Shown: positions 40,867 through 50,444, counted from the stretch's first letter. The stretch: 64,000 bases of DNA from Diplonema japonicum (GCA_964019335.1 OZ025680.1:496001-560000), one strand, 5' to 3'. The notes: generated by a model not told the origin, from the letters alone. Made by a program: numbers and translations.

Positions 40867-41976
40867 ATGAACCCGAATGTGAATCCGTACAGTTCAGGAG
40901 CCAACATGTTTGTGGGGGGGCCGGCACAGCAAGAGCAAGGGAGCGAGGCCCCTGCTCCTGCTCCTGCTGCTGCGTCGCCTGCGGGTGATGATCTGTTCAG
41001 CGAGATGAATGTGTTTGAGGATCCTTTTCAGCAAGGGGGGGGCTCTACAGCGAAGGAGGACCCGTTCAAAGCACAGGGGGCGCAAGAGAACCCTTTCCAG
41101 CAGGAGGAGGAGATACAGTTTTACAACCCGAGTGGGAGCAGTGGGGCGAAGGAGAATGTAGCATTCACACCAGAGGGGATGGAAGAGGAGAGTGTGTCCC
41201 CTAGGGTGGAGGTGAGAGTGGAGAGCACCGCTCCAGCACAAGTTCCGGAGCAGGAACTAACACATGAAGCGGAGGAGGAGACGGCACCACGTGAGAAGGT
41301 GCAGCGGACCGCCAAATGCTGGACGCTGGGCTTCTACCAGCAGTACTTCGACGTTGACACTGAGGAGGTGACTGGTAGATGCAGAGAAGTGCTGACCTTC
41401 AAGAAGCCGAGGTTTATGATGTCAGACTGTGAAGGTGGCGAACCTGCGGACATGTACGGCCCTGTGTGGGTTGCAACGACGCTGTGGGTTGCGTTGGCTG
41501 TCTTTGGGGAGATCGGCGGTGAGTTGGACAGCAGCTCGTCGCCTGCAGCCAACACAACCTCCGATCAGAGCAGCGACGATGGGAGCAGCAAAAGCTTCAG
41601 CTTCAATTTCTACTACTTTGTCATCATCGGCATGACTGTTGCTTATGCCTACGTCGTCCTCACGCCCCTCCTCGCCTGGGGGTTGCTCAAGATCAACGAC
41701 ATCAAGATAGACCTCACGAAGATCATCTCCCTCTACGGCTACTCCATGATCCCTTTGCTCTTCGGGTCCCTTATCACCATTGTCCCAAACAAATCCGTCA
41801 AGTGGGGTGCCATCTTCCTCACCTCGGCGGTCTCCTTCACAATCATCATGTTCAACATGTACGGTTTCGGCAGCTCCCTCACTTACAACTGGAAATTAGC
41901 TTACTACGGCAGCATCTCCGTCTGCCACGTTGCCATGTCCATCTTGCTCTTCTACGAGATCCTCTTCCTGGACTAA
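40867..41976 (+). CDS. YIPF/Yip1-family Golgi membrane protein
   Basis: 369 residues from ATG 40867, 36 bases after an ATCTACAG acceptor. An earlier in-frame ATG at 40810 lies upstream of that acceptor and is not used here. The N-terminal 150 residues are acidic, low complexity with repeated DPFxxxGG/ENPFQQ motifs, as in cytosolic tails of YIPF1/2 proteins. A CWTLGFYQQYFDVDTEEV segment and the diagnostic DMYGPVWVATTLW follow. Five membrane segments reach the C-terminus, including GYSMIPLLFGSLITIV, the conserved YGYS region of the family. YIPF proteins cycle between ER exit sites and Golgi and bind Rab GTPases. Subfamily YIPF1/2 is most likely. Confidence 0.92.
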   Translation: MNPNVNPYSSGANMFVGGPAQQEQGSEAPAPAPAAASPAGDDLFSEMNVFEDPFQQGGGSTAKEDPFKAQGAQENPFQQEEEIQFYNPSGSSGAKENVAFTPEGMEEESVSPRVEVRVESTAPAQVPEQELTHEAEEETAPREKVQRTAKCWTLGFYQQYFDVDTEEVTGRCREVLTFKKPRFMMSDCEGGEPADMYGPVWVATTLWVALAVFGEIGGELDSSSSPAANTTSDQSSDDGSSKSFSFNFYYFVIIGMTVAYAYVVLTPLLAWGLLKINDIKIDLTKIISLYGYSMIPLLFGSLITIVPNKSVKWGAIFLTSAVSFTIIMFNMYGFGSSLTYNWKLAYYGSISVCHVAMSILLFYEILFLD

Positions 41977-42433
41977 ACCAGCAGCCGTAGTTGGTATGGT
42001 CGCTCCGCCCACTCCGCCTTCACTACCTGTACAGATGTGATGCCTACAGCGCGTGGCCAAGAGAACAGTGAACAGTGTTCTACGAAAGAGGTTTTTTTTC
42101 AAGGTGGTGGGGGGGGGGGGGGGGGGGTAACATGGAGATATAAGGAAGTACATCAGATATGTACCCGAGTTGGTGCTTGGTTGCCTAGGGCATCTGTAGC
42201 GATAAAGTGGCCTCCTTATCTCCTCGTTTTCTTTTGGGGCGGTGGGGTAAGACGATTATTAGTGTGTCGCATTTGACAAAAAAAAGAAGTTACCCATCCA
42301 TCCCCCTCCCCTTCATTCTGTTATTATATCTTCACATACCCCGCCTTCCTACTCACCTCGTTGCTAACCGTGTCTGACATTGGAACACCTCGTTCGCAAC
42401 CACCACGACACCAACAGTACACCAACAGACAAC
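41977..42433. other. Intergenic stretch with dispersed repeat copy D
   Basis: Contains repeat copy D with a G run at 42108-42127. The acceptor-like CACCAACAG at 42410-42418 or CACCAACAG at 42421-42429 precedes the phosphatase ATG. No gene is seen. Confidence 0.6.
42103..42200 (+). repeat. Dispersed repeat family, copy D (5' part only)
   Basis: GGTGGTGGGG, an expanded G run, then TAACATGGAGATATAAGGAA and CATCAGAT match the start of copies A and B. Similarity fades after TACCCGAGTTGG. Confidence 0.65.
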
Positions 42434-43690
42434 ATGAATGTCCAGATGGTTGCGAAGATGGTGGTGATAGCTGTGGGCTGCTTTTTCACGTTTCACGGAT
42501 CACACGAACGGCTCACCGATCTCGACTACTCGTCGAGGGCAGGGTACAAAGGGAATGTGGAGGGAGTGCGCGCAACGTTGAGATATATGCAGGAGAATAA
42601 TTTGGAGCCTCAAAACGTGGCGTACGTGGGGCGGCATGCTTCAAGGTTCGCAACGAATGACAAGAGCTGCCAGCAGGCAGGAGAAGGGTTACAGGAAAAG
42701 TGGACGTGCCCGATGGATGAGGCGGAGGTGTCAAAATACGACAGTATCACGGAGAAGGGGAAGGGAGAGGCACGCGGCATCGGGACACGAGTTGGGGAGC
42801 TGCTCCAAAAGGTGGTTGGGGGACGAAAGGTCGTTGTGCAGACGACGGCAAAGAGAAGGACAAAACAGACTGCATCCCAGTTTCTCAAGGGGGCTGGGCT
42901 CGAGGTTTCTGAGAGCGACTTTGTGTTTTCAGAGCTACATAATGACCGCGATCTACGGTTCTTCGACGTTTGTAACAATTACAACAAACTGTGGGAGAAG
43001 CGTGACCCAGCAGACCCCAACACGAAGCCCCTCAAAACCTTCGAAGACACCGTCCTTCCGAAAGTGGTCTCGAGTGTCGCTGCAAACATCCCGTTCAAGG
43101 ATCTGACTCGCAAGCAGGCAGAAGCCATCTACAAGGAGTGCGGCTACAAGTGGATGCTAGAGGAACCTTCGCGTCGTGACGAGCACAACAGCGTTCTGTG
43201 TGATGTGTTCAGCAAGACCGACTTCAACGCCTTTTCGTGGCACAAGGACATCAAGGAGTACTACAAGAAGGGTCCTGGGAGCAGAAAGTACAACGGCGTG
43301 CAGATTAGCTGCGGAACCATGCAGAAGCTACTGAAAGGCCTCGAGAAAGGTACAACGGTCAACTTGTTCTTTGCTCACGCTGAGACGCTTGTTCCAATGT
43401 ACTCTCTTCTTGGACTCTTTTCGAACCTTCCTCCGCTCCCCCCCGTCTCCCCTGCCCCCTCTGAAGCAACTGACACCACAAACTGGCGCTTGTCGCGTGT
43501 TTGTCCCATGGCCTCCAACCTCATCGTCATTCTCACCAACACGCAGGAGCTTCTTCTCCTGCACGATGAAACACTCGTTCCGTGGGAGATAGGTACTGGG
43601 TGTGAGGGGCGCTTCAGATGCCATATAAACACTGTGAAGCAAGCACTTGCTGCTGAGGTGTGCGACTGGGATGTGTTGTGCAATGACTGA
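42434..43690 (+). CDS. Multiple inositol polyphosphate phosphatase (histidine acid phosphatase clade 2)
   Basis: 418 residues from ATG 42434, followed by a signal peptide (MVVIAVGCFFTF). The phospho-accepting motif is GRHASR, with His68 and Arg71 in place and Ala-Ser where RHGxR is usual. The proton-donor motif is HAE (His315-Glu317) in FFAHAETLVPMYSLLGLF, which is specific for MINPP-type enzymes rather than HD-type phytases. The middle segment (VVVQTTAKRRTKQTASQFL) is the family's RTxxSA-like region in altered form. These enzymes remove phosphates from inositol hexakisphosphate and related compounds in the secretory pathway or outside the cell. No membrane anchor or ER-retention signal is evident at the C-terminus (it ends WDVLCND). 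Confidence 0.9.
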   Translation: MNVQMVAKMVVIAVGCFFTFHGSHERLTDLDYSSRAGYKGNVEGVRATLRYMQENNLEPQNVAYVGRHASRFATNDKSCQQAGEGLQEKWTCPMDEAEVSKYDSITEKGKGEARGIGTRVGELLQKVVGGRKVVVQTTAKRRTKQTASQFLKGAGLEVSESDFVFSELHNDRDLRFFDVCNNYNKLWEKRDPADPNTKPLKTFEDTVLPKVVSSVAANIPFKDLTRKQAEAIYKECGYKWMLEEPSRRDEHNSVLCDVFSKTDFNAFSWHKDIKEYYKKGPGSRKYNGVQISCGTMQKLLKGLEKGTTVNLFFAHAETLVPMYSLLGLFSNLPPLPPVSPAPSEATDTTNWRLSRVCPMASNLIVILTNTQELLLLHDETLVPWEIGTGCEGRFRCHINTVKQALAAEVCDWDVLCND

Positions 43691-43784
43691 GTCTAGCAAG
43701 CAATTATTCGTTTTTAGAGATTTGCATATTTTGGGTTTTTAATAAGAACCTTTGTTCTCAAAGTGCACTGTCTATCACAGGGAT

Positions 43785-46007
43785 ATGTCTTCTGACGACC
43801 AGCATGGCACAGGGGCCGCTGATGTTGAGTACAAGATCCAAGAATATGAAGGCGTGAAGCAGAGATGTGCAGAGCTGGAGAACACAATGAAAGAGTTCTG
43901 CACTTCTGCCAGCTGGGTGACGGAGATGAGAGAATGGGTCGGGCAGAGCTTGGAGAAAATACAAGTGATGAGGGAAGAGTGTCAAGAGTCGTTGGAGAAG
44001 ATGGAGAAGGCGGTGGCTGTACCGCAAGGTACTTACTGGTCCACGAAGATGCTCTCAAGGCACTGCTCTCTGATGCTTGATGAGAAAAGACTGATAAGAA
44101 AGGACGGGAACGTTCTGCCCAAGAACAACCCTTCGTGGGCAGACGTCATCAAGCTCACATCAACACTCACGAATCTTAAGACGAAAGGCTTCGTCACAAA
44201 GAAGCAGGCTGTGTTCATTGAAGCTGTCGAGGAGCACCTGAAGGGGGTGTTCTTCGAGGGGAAGGAACTTCGTAGGATCACTGAAGCCCTTGCGACAAAG
44301 CTGTCCGAGGAAATCGAACAGCAGACCATCACCGCTGACCTCACTAAGCACGAGCACGTCATTTCCGATCTTGTCCCCGACCTTGAGAACTGCGAGAACC
44401 TCTTAGAGGCCGCCCTGCTGAACGGGGACATGGCCCTCGCGGAGGAGATCTCATACAATCAGATCGCACTCCACGAGAGACTGCTGAGAATCGTGCAAGA
44501 GCAGTACCCCATCATCAGAAAGCGCCAGGAAGACTCACGAGAGTTCAAGCGGAGAAGGCGCTGGGCGATCTTCAGGATGGCAAACAGGGACGTCGCCTCT
44601 GTCGTAGAATTGAAGTACAGACAGATCGAGGCCTGTGAGGATGACATTCAGAAGATCAAGACGCAAGTTGCTAACTACTCGCAGGACGACCTCGGGCAGC
44701 GCAGGCGGTACGACTTGGACAAGGCAGAGTCTGATAAGTTCCTTTCTGAGAACGCTGCACATCAGGATTCTTTGTGGAAGAAAGTCAGTGACCTGTGCAC
44801 AGAGCTGCAATCCACGCAGAAGGAGCTAGCCGACCTTGTGGAACAACGTAAAAAGGAGTTGAATCGCCGATCGGTGCTCAGGGAGAAGGAAGAGGGGAGG
44901 CGCTCTGGCCACCTGGCATTCTTGAACGTGGCGGAGGTGTACCTGGGAAACCTCAACGCGACAATAGAGAACTCTGAGAAGGCAAAGGACATCTGCAAGG
45001 CGATAAACGATTTCATTCTAGACGGCTGTGACTCGGTGGCGCTCAAGTTCGACCGCACAGAGTCTGTGCTCGCAGAGATGGCCACTCGTGTGAACAGGCA
45101 ATACTTGAAGCAGTTCACCGACTACTACTTAGCCGTGGGGCGCCTGCACCATAGAAAACACAAAAAGCGTGCTTTGCTCGAGGCCTCTATATCCGAGCAT
45201 CACGTCCGGCTGGAGCTGGCTCTGGACAGCATCGATCCTCTAGCCAAGAAGCACGCAGAGGCAAAGGCTTCGGCATTGGAGCAAAGAAAGTCACTGGATC
45301 ACGAGATGGAAGCGCTGCACACGAAGATGGTGTCGTCTAGCAAAGCGTTCGAGGAGGTGGCAGACTCTTTGCGAAGCCTCAACATACCCTTCGTGCACCC
45401 GGAGGTGATCCTGCAGAAGTCTTGCGACGACCGCAACGAGAAGATCCTCGACTACAGAGACCTCGTCAACACAACAGAAGCGAAGCAGGAGCAGCTACTA
45501 GAGGAAGAGGCAACTCAGCTTTCGAAAGAGAAAGAAGCTCACACCATAAAGGTGCGCGCAGCGCAGAGTCAGAAGGCAGCTGCGAAAGGGCTGCACCCTA
45601 TACCCCCCATGGGGGCTGGGTCCAACAGGGCTCTGGCTAAGTACCACGCGGCGTCCTTCTCGAGATACAAAAATCTGTGCGACACGGTGCTGACGCAGGA
45701 TGAGGTAGAGGCTGCAGAGGTAGAGCAACAAGCGGCTGCAAGCACCGAGGCAGCAACCATGGTCACGGCCCCCCCTCACCCGACACACAAACCCAATCTG
45801 CCGGAACGCATCGAAGGGCGTGTTGTGATGGCAGTATACCCCTTCCGCGCCACCTCCAGCGACGAACTGACCTTCAACAAAGGTGAGCGGATAGTCGTAA
45901 TCAACGAAGGAACAGAAGACGGATGGCACTACGGCATCTGCAATCAAAGGACTGGTCTCTATCCATCCAACTACGTCACGCTGGCACCTGAAGAGCTGGA
46001 GTACTGA
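43785..46007 (+). CDS. Paraflagellar rod protein with C-terminal SH3 domain
   Basis: 740 residues, single exon; ATG 43785 stands four bases after TATCACAG. Residues about 20-640 are almost wholly helical coiled coil with the strongly conserved rod-protein core: ALHERLLRIVQEQYPIIRKR, the basic stretch RRRRWAIFRMANRD, and RYDLDKAESDKFL, then AVGRLHHRKHKKR and IPFVHPEV. Residues about 680-735 form a complete SH3 domain (MAVYPFRATSSDELTFNKGE...WHYGI...GLYPSNYV). Rod proteins build the lattice beside the axoneme in kinetoplastids, euglenids and some diplonemids. The rod-core plus SH3 architecture resembles trypanosome component PFR5. This is the strongest lineage marker in the window. Confidence 0.95.
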   Translation: MSSDDQHGTGAADVEYKIQEYEGVKQRCAELENTMKEFCTSASWVTEMREWVGQSLEKIQVMREECQESLEKMEKAVAVPQGTYWSTKMLSRHCSLMLDEKRLIRKDGNVLPKNNPSWADVIKLTSTLTNLKTKGFVTKKQAVFIEAVEEHLKGVFFEGKELRRITEALATKLSEEIEQQTITADLTKHEHVISDLVPDLENCENLLEAALLNGDMALAEEISYNQIALHERLLRIVQEQYPIIRKRQEDSREFKRRRRWAIFRMANRDVASVVELKYRQIEACEDDIQKIKTQVANYSQDDLGQRRRYDLDKAESDKFLSENAAHQDSLWKKVSDLCTELQSTQKELADLVEQRKKELNRRSVLREKEEGRRSGHLAFLNVAEVYLGNLNATIENSEKAKDICKAINDFILDGCDSVALKFDRTESVLAEMATRVNRQYLKQFTDYYLAVGRLHHRKHKKRALLEASISEHHVRLELALDSIDPLAKKHAEAKASALEQRKSLDHEMEALHTKMVSSSKAFEEVADSLRSLNIPFVHPEVILQKSCDDRNEKILDYRDLVNTTEAKQEQLLEEEATQLSKEKEAHTIKVRAAQSQKAAAKGLHPIPPMGAGSNRALAKYHAASFSRYKNLCDTVLTQDEVEAAEVEQQAAASTEAATMVTAPPHPTHKPNLPERIEGRVVMAVYPFRATSSDELTFNKGERIVVINEGTEDGWHYGICNQRTGLYPSNYVTLAPEELEY

Positions 46008-46316
46008 TATTATCTCTCTATTCCTCACATCTAGTTTCCACTACGATGACATTGAGGACACACCCCATCCTGTGGAAGGAGCAGATTTTTTTCTTCATGA
46101 AGTGCACGCCCTTCAGCCCCTGCACAACGATCCCTTCAAATCCCTTTAAAGTAATGTTAATAGAACCCACTCATCCCCTCCTCCCCCCTTTTTCCCCCAG
46201 TAAGGGCACCACCCAACATTGCCTCCTCTATCTCAAAGTGAGAAAAAGAAATAAAAAAAATTTTTTTCCACCACAATTATTCCGCGTACTCCAGCAGGAG
46301 GTGGGGAAATGGTAGG
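46008..46316. other. Intergenic stretch
   Basis: Pyrimidine-rich, with CCCCCAG at about 46194-46200 and ACTCCAG at 46288-46294 as candidate acceptors for the next gene. No gene is seen. Confidence 0.55.
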
Positions 46317-46916
46317 ATGAGGGTGGTACTGCTGGTGTTATTGAGACTATACGGGGTGGTTGCGGTAACCCCTACAGTCACAGTGACCACAAGCACGATT
46401 ATATTTGATGAGTGTGACGGCTTCGATGTGAGGATAGGAAGTGCGATGTGTACAGGGGAGTTGTGCCAAGGGGTTGCGACAGGCGTCAGAAGGAAGTACA
46501 CGGAGTACTTGCCTTCCAACAGTACAGTGTTCAATGTTCTTGATCTTCTGAACGTGACCTCTCCCTGCGAAGCGTCCTTCGTACTGTCGAACAGCAGCCT
46601 CTTCTTATGCCCGGGCAACCTCACGGAGCCTATCTGCATTGCGGCCTCTTCATCTTCTTCTTCCTCCTCGTCCACGACGCTTGTTATTGTCATGGTCCTC
46701 CTCGCCTTTGTTGTTGTCGGCCTGTGTATTGCCTTCCTTGTATACAAGTTCGTGCTATACCCCAATGACCCGGGTGCCCTCTCCCTTGCCTCGTCCCCTG
46801 CACTGATGGACATGCGCGAGGTCGACAAGGCGCAAAAAGAGAAAATAGAAACTTATTACGCTGCGCGCGGTGAAGTGAGCGACAAAGAGCAGGCCATGCT
46901 CCAAAATATGTTGTAG
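46317..46916 (+). CDS. Small type I membrane protein, function unknown
   Basis: 199 residues. The N-terminal signal peptide (residues about 1-17) is followed by an ectodomain of about 100 residues with six cysteines and several NxS/T glycosylation sites. A run of about nine serines then precedes one strong membrane segment (LVIVMVLLAFVVVGLCIAFLVYKFV). A cytosolic tail of about 55 residues begins with a YPNDPG stretch. The architecture is a single-pass surface protein. No family recognised; a small lineage-specific receptor or adhesin is possible. Confidence 0.7.
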   Translation: MRVVLLVLLRLYGVVAVTPTVTVTTSTIIFDECDGFDVRIGSAMCTGELCQGVATGVRRKYTEYLPSNSTVFNVLDLLNVTSPCEASFVLSNSSLFLCPGNLTEPICIAASSSSSSSSSTTLVIVMVLLAFVVVGLCIAFLVYKFVLYPNDPGALSLASSPALMDMREVDKAQKEKIETYYAARGEVSDKEQAMLQNML

Positions 46917-47065
46917 CAATAGAAACCAAACATTTAGAAGAATTTACGTCCCGCATTTTCATTGGACATCTGACGGCTGTCTCAACAGGGAGGCCGTATT
47001 TCTTTTTTTCTCCTTTTTTTTCCCCTTTGCACGAGTAACAGTAGGATTTGATCTTTTTTATTTAT

Positions 47066-48009
47066 CCCCTAAACGCCCGGAGCCTATCTACGGTACCCCC
47101 CCATTTTCGTTGTTGCTTTAAATACTCAAAAAGGCATATGCAAAACGTGTTTTTTACCCTTGCATGCTACCCCAGCTGGAAAAAAATCTCACAAGTTGCT
47201 TTTTTCATCCCACAGCCCCAAAAAGTCTCACTGGGGCACCAAATAGGGCTGAATGCTGCCCTTTTTAGCCCATAACTCCACGGACCCCCCACGACAAGAC
47301 CCCCAAAATCGGGACATAAAAAGTACACCTTCAATCCCCCTCTTACACACATAGTTAAGTGTTCTCATCTGAATCTGGCACCTGGAATTGAAAATTTTAG
47401 TACCGTTTACCCTTTCCTTGCACCTTCCTATGGTTGCATGCTGCCCTTTTTTTGAGTATTAGCGATTACCTTGATGCCCACCGAGTTGCTTTTTCGTGGT
47501 GCCATGACTTTTATTGTTGTCGGGATAACACAACAGACAACCACTTGCCAGGGGTCCGCACAGTCCTACACCGGTTGACAATGATGTAGTACCGCGTGTG
47601 TAAAAAAAAAAGATTAAAAACACCCTCCTCATTGGCCGCTTCACCTAGAGGTGTCCTAAGCCCACCTTTTTACGGAAATGATATGTTTCGGGCCTTTGGG
47701 AGTATTTCTCCCACCCAAGCATCGTTTCCGGCCCCTCTTTGACCGCCTCATCGTCTTTTTCTTCTTTTTCTGACCAGTCGGGGGAGACTCACGTTTTCGC
47801 TGCTATTTTGACCATCTGATTTCATTTTAAGCCAACCCTGCCGGTTTCAATTAAAACAAAACTTTTAACGCAAAATGTAGTTCCGAGACAAAATAAACCG
47901 CGCAACAACGCCATATTTTGAAGTCCAGGGGCCGTGTTCAAAAAAAAGTACTTAGCGAAAAAGCAAATTTTGAAATAAGGACAAAAACGTCCGCGCGGGC
48001 GTTTAGGGG
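47066..48009. mobile_element. 944-bp non-autonomous TIR element
   Basis: Perfect 14-bp inverted ends CCCCTAAACGCCCG (47066-47079) and CGGGCGTTTAGGGG (47996-48009). Flanks TTATTTAT and TTATTTTAT look like an eroded 8-9 bp target duplication, fitting hAT or Mutator-type insertion. The interior has no open frame of substance. It fills most of the 1.5-kb gap between two genes. Confidence 0.6.
47121..47460. repeat. Nested inverted repeat inside the 944-bp element
   Basis: AATACTCAAAAAGGCATATG at the left is roughly complementary to TGCATGCTGCCC...TTTGAGTATT at the right. It may be a second foldback element or internal structure of the host element. GAATGCTGCCCTTTTT recurs once between the arms. 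Confidence 0.4.
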
Positions 48010-48388
48010 TTATTTTATATCTCTTGTTCTTTTATGTGTATTACATTGCCGCTTTTTTTTATTGTTGCTCTTCCTGCATCATGCATTGCTGACAGTGCCC
48101 TCACTTATTTAACACCCAATATCTCTAAAACCGGTCTAGTCAATCCTGGACATGCTCTAAGAGGGCCATAGAGGGATTTTTCGAAAAGTCTTCCTAAGGT
48201 TGCTGTGAATCGTTGGAAAAAATAAATTGTGGTCACCCCTTTACACTCGTGGCAAGGTGTGGTATTTTTTTTTGGGGGGGGGATTTCTACCTCTCGACAC
48301 ATGGAAGCTAAACGGGTTTTAGAGAATATGAGACGTTAAAAAAAAAAAAAAATAAATAAATAAAAAGTATTAAAAAAAAAAAGGGAAG
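48010..48388. other. Intergenic stretch before ATP11
   Basis: No gene is seen. A GGGTTTTAG at about 48314-48322 is a candidate acceptor. The last 50 bases are A-rich with a few TAAA units. Confidence 0.5.
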
Positions 48389-49048
48389 ATGTGCAAATCG
48401 ATATTCAAGCACGCTGGGCGGAAGGCCCTGGACCAGATCCTAAAGATGGAGTTGATAGAGAACGCATCCCCGCCCGCTATCATCAACCTGTGGTACACCC
48501 ACCACGAGATGATGATGCAGTACTGGGGGAGGGTCCTGTCAGGTGACGCGTACGACGCCATGTATCCAAGGCTGAAGGCGAACCCGTACTTCGTAGTGCC
48601 GGTGTTCAGGGACAAGGGGTTATTCAATGTTGTGACGAACTTCAAGACGGACGAAGACATTGTGCTGTGCTGCCCGTTGGGGGAGTGGCAGGAAAAGCAG
48701 GATCACGCCTCCGTGCACATGACCATACAGTTCTTCACAGAACTGAAGCAGTCGAAGAACCTTGTCCTTGTCCGGTGTGAGCTGCAGGACAACCACATGA
48801 CGAAGCAGGATGCCATGTTTGTGACGCACTGCCTGATGAAGTACTACACTATGCCCAAACAGTTCGAGTTCGTTGAGACCTTCAACAAGAACCCTTCGCA
48901 GTTCAATTACCACAACTACCTCCGTGCCATGAAGCTCGACGCAGAGGCAAACACGGGCAAGGGCGGGAACATCGAAATCCTCGAAGAGAAAAAGACCTGG
49001 CTTACAGACGCGTACAAAAAGCCCCCCCCGACTGCATCGTCGGCGTGA
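48389..49048 (+). CDS. ATP11: ATP11-family F1-ATPase assembly factor
   Basis: 219 residues, single exon. The ATP11 pattern is present: NLWYTHHEMMMQYWGRVLSG, a YPRLKANPYFVVPVFRDKG block (family: cP.FvvPl.r..G), HMTIQFFTELKQSKNLVLVRCELQ, then MKYYTMPKQFEFVETFNKNPSQF. ATP11 binds free F1 beta subunits in the mitochondrial matrix and delivers them into the alpha-beta hexamer. Only a short basic stretch precedes the domain (CKSIFKHAGRKAL), so the presequence is minimal or an upstream exon is missed. The run of A residues before the ATG resembles other leaders in the window. Confidence 0.88.
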   Translation: MCKSIFKHAGRKALDQILKMELIENASPPAIINLWYTHHEMMMQYWGRVLSGDAYDAMYPRLKANPYFVVPVFRDKGLFNVVTNFKTDEDIVLCCPLGEWQEKQDHASVHMTIQFFTELKQSKNLVLVRCELQDNHMTKQDAMFVTHCLMKYYTMPKQFEFVETFNKNPSQFNYHNYLRAMKLDAEANTGKGGNIEILEEKKTWLTDAYKKPPPTASSA

Positions 49049-49138
49049 GAGATCCCAACGTGGCTGAGACCCGTATCAAGGAGACATCAGAGACAGGGTG
49101 TGAAGGGAGGGTTTCTTTTTATATTTCATCCGTTGAGT

Positions 49139-49172
49139 TTTTTATTTCCTCTTTTTTTTTTTCCATCTCCAG
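49139..49172 (+). promoter_or_regulatory. Pyrimidine tract plus CAG acceptor
   Basis: Uninterrupted T/C run ending CCATCTCCAG, 31 bases before ATG 49203. This is the clearest example in the window of the tract-AG-short-leader-ATG arrangement. Confidence 0.55.
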
Positions 49173-49202
49173 TCATCAACAACAGGCGGTCAACCAGCAG
49201 CA

Positions 49203-50210
49203 ATGTCGATCGTGCAAGAGGAGGTCCACACGGAAGAGAACCCGGCAACCGAGACACCTGAAGCCGAAGAAGAAAAAGCGAAAAAACCAGTGCGTGCCTT
49301 GGTGGTGCTAGTGGGGGAGAAAAAGAAGAATTCTGAAAAAGGGGAAGAAGAAGAAGAAGAAGATGAGGAGCCCGGGAGGAGGGTGTTCTTGGGGAACCTG
49401 CCTGAAAGCGCATTGCGGTCTGAGGTGATATCCTTCTTGGGTGACATGATGAAGAACGTGGTGATGGTGAAGATGGCGAGGGACAGGGCAGACCGCAAGG
49501 TACACAGGGGGTATGCCTTTGTCACGTTCAAGTCGAAGGAGCAAGCCGACGAAGCGGTGGAGGAGCACAACAACACATATTGGCGGCGTGGGCCGGAGAA
49601 GAACGACCGTAGCAGAAAGGTCAACGCGCAGATATCACCTTTCTTCACTGCGAGGGGGAAGTGCTTCTACTGTGGGTCCAAAGACCACACGAAGGATACC
49701 TGCACACGTAGTGTGAAGGGCTTCGCAGGATCAACGTGCTACCGTTGTGGACTGACAGGGCACATTGTCAAGGACTGCCCGAAGGTCGCAGAAATCAAAA
49801 AAAGAAAAGCAGAAGAAGAAAAAGAACGCCTCAACGACGCATCTGGGAGGGCAGCCGCAGGACACCATGGCTCTTGGGACTCCGATGCCAAGAGGCAGCG
49901 AACCAGCACATGGACAGAACCCGAGCCCACTGTGAACGAAACAGAGAAACCCGCCGAAGCCGCAACAAACCAGCCAGAGGGAAAACCCCCTGGGCACATG
50001 TCGAGGCGGGAGAAAGCAAGGGCGGAAAACACCGTGTGGAAGAATAATTCATGGAAACAAAACCAGTGGTCCAGCTGGGAGAACAGCAACAACAACAGTA
50101 CCAGCACCGGGTCTACGTCAACAAAAGGGAAGACCCTGGGGCAGCTCTCCAAAGAAAGGCGAGGCAAGTCTGAAAATACCGTGTGGATAAATAAGGAGAA
50201 AAGGTGGTAA
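49203..50210 (+). CDS. RNA-binding protein: one RRM and two CCHC zinc knuckles
   Basis: 335 residues. A Glu/Lys-rich N-terminus precedes an RRM at residues about 58-145, with RNP2 RVFLGNL and RNP1-like RGYAFVTF. Two zinc knuckles follow, CFYCGSKDHTKDTC and CYRCGLTGHIVKDC, both with exact C-x2-C-x4-H-x4-C spacing. The remainder is charged and Asn/Ser-rich, with a repeated xxAENTVWKNN / SENTVWINK motif separated by SRREKARA and SKERRGK-type linkers. RRM plus zinc-knuckle proteins act in splicing and mRNA maturation. The repeated ENTVW motif is not one I recognise. Confidence 0.88.
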   Translation: MSIVQEEVHTEENPATETPEAEEEKAKKPVRALVVLVGEKKKNSEKGEEEEEEDEEPGRRVFLGNLPESALRSEVISFLGDMMKNVVMVKMARDRADRKVHRGYAFVTFKSKEQADEAVEEHNNTYWRRGPEKNDRSRKVNAQISPFFTARGKCFYCGSKDHTKDTCTRSVKGFAGSTCYRCGLTGHIVKDCPKVAEIKKRKAEEEKERLNDASGRAAAGHHGSWDSDAKRQRTSTWTEPEPTVNETEKPAEAATNQPEGKPPGHMSRREKARAENTVWKNNSWKQNQWSSWENSNNNSTSTGSTSTKGKTLGQLSKERRGKSENTVWINKEKRW

Positions 50211-50411
50211 AAAGAAAAATAAGACGAGGGGGGTTTTTTTTCGACATAAGATAGGGAATGGAAAGAACTAACAGAAAAAGAAAGAGAAGATTCAAAAGAA
50301 GAAGACGAGAAGGGAAAAAAAAAAAAAAAAGCTATATCAAGCAAGCACCTCATTCATGTTTCTTTTATCGGTTGTCAGTACGAATCATATCAGCTTTCTT
50401 CAGGATATATT

Positions 50412-50444
<33 letters not shown>

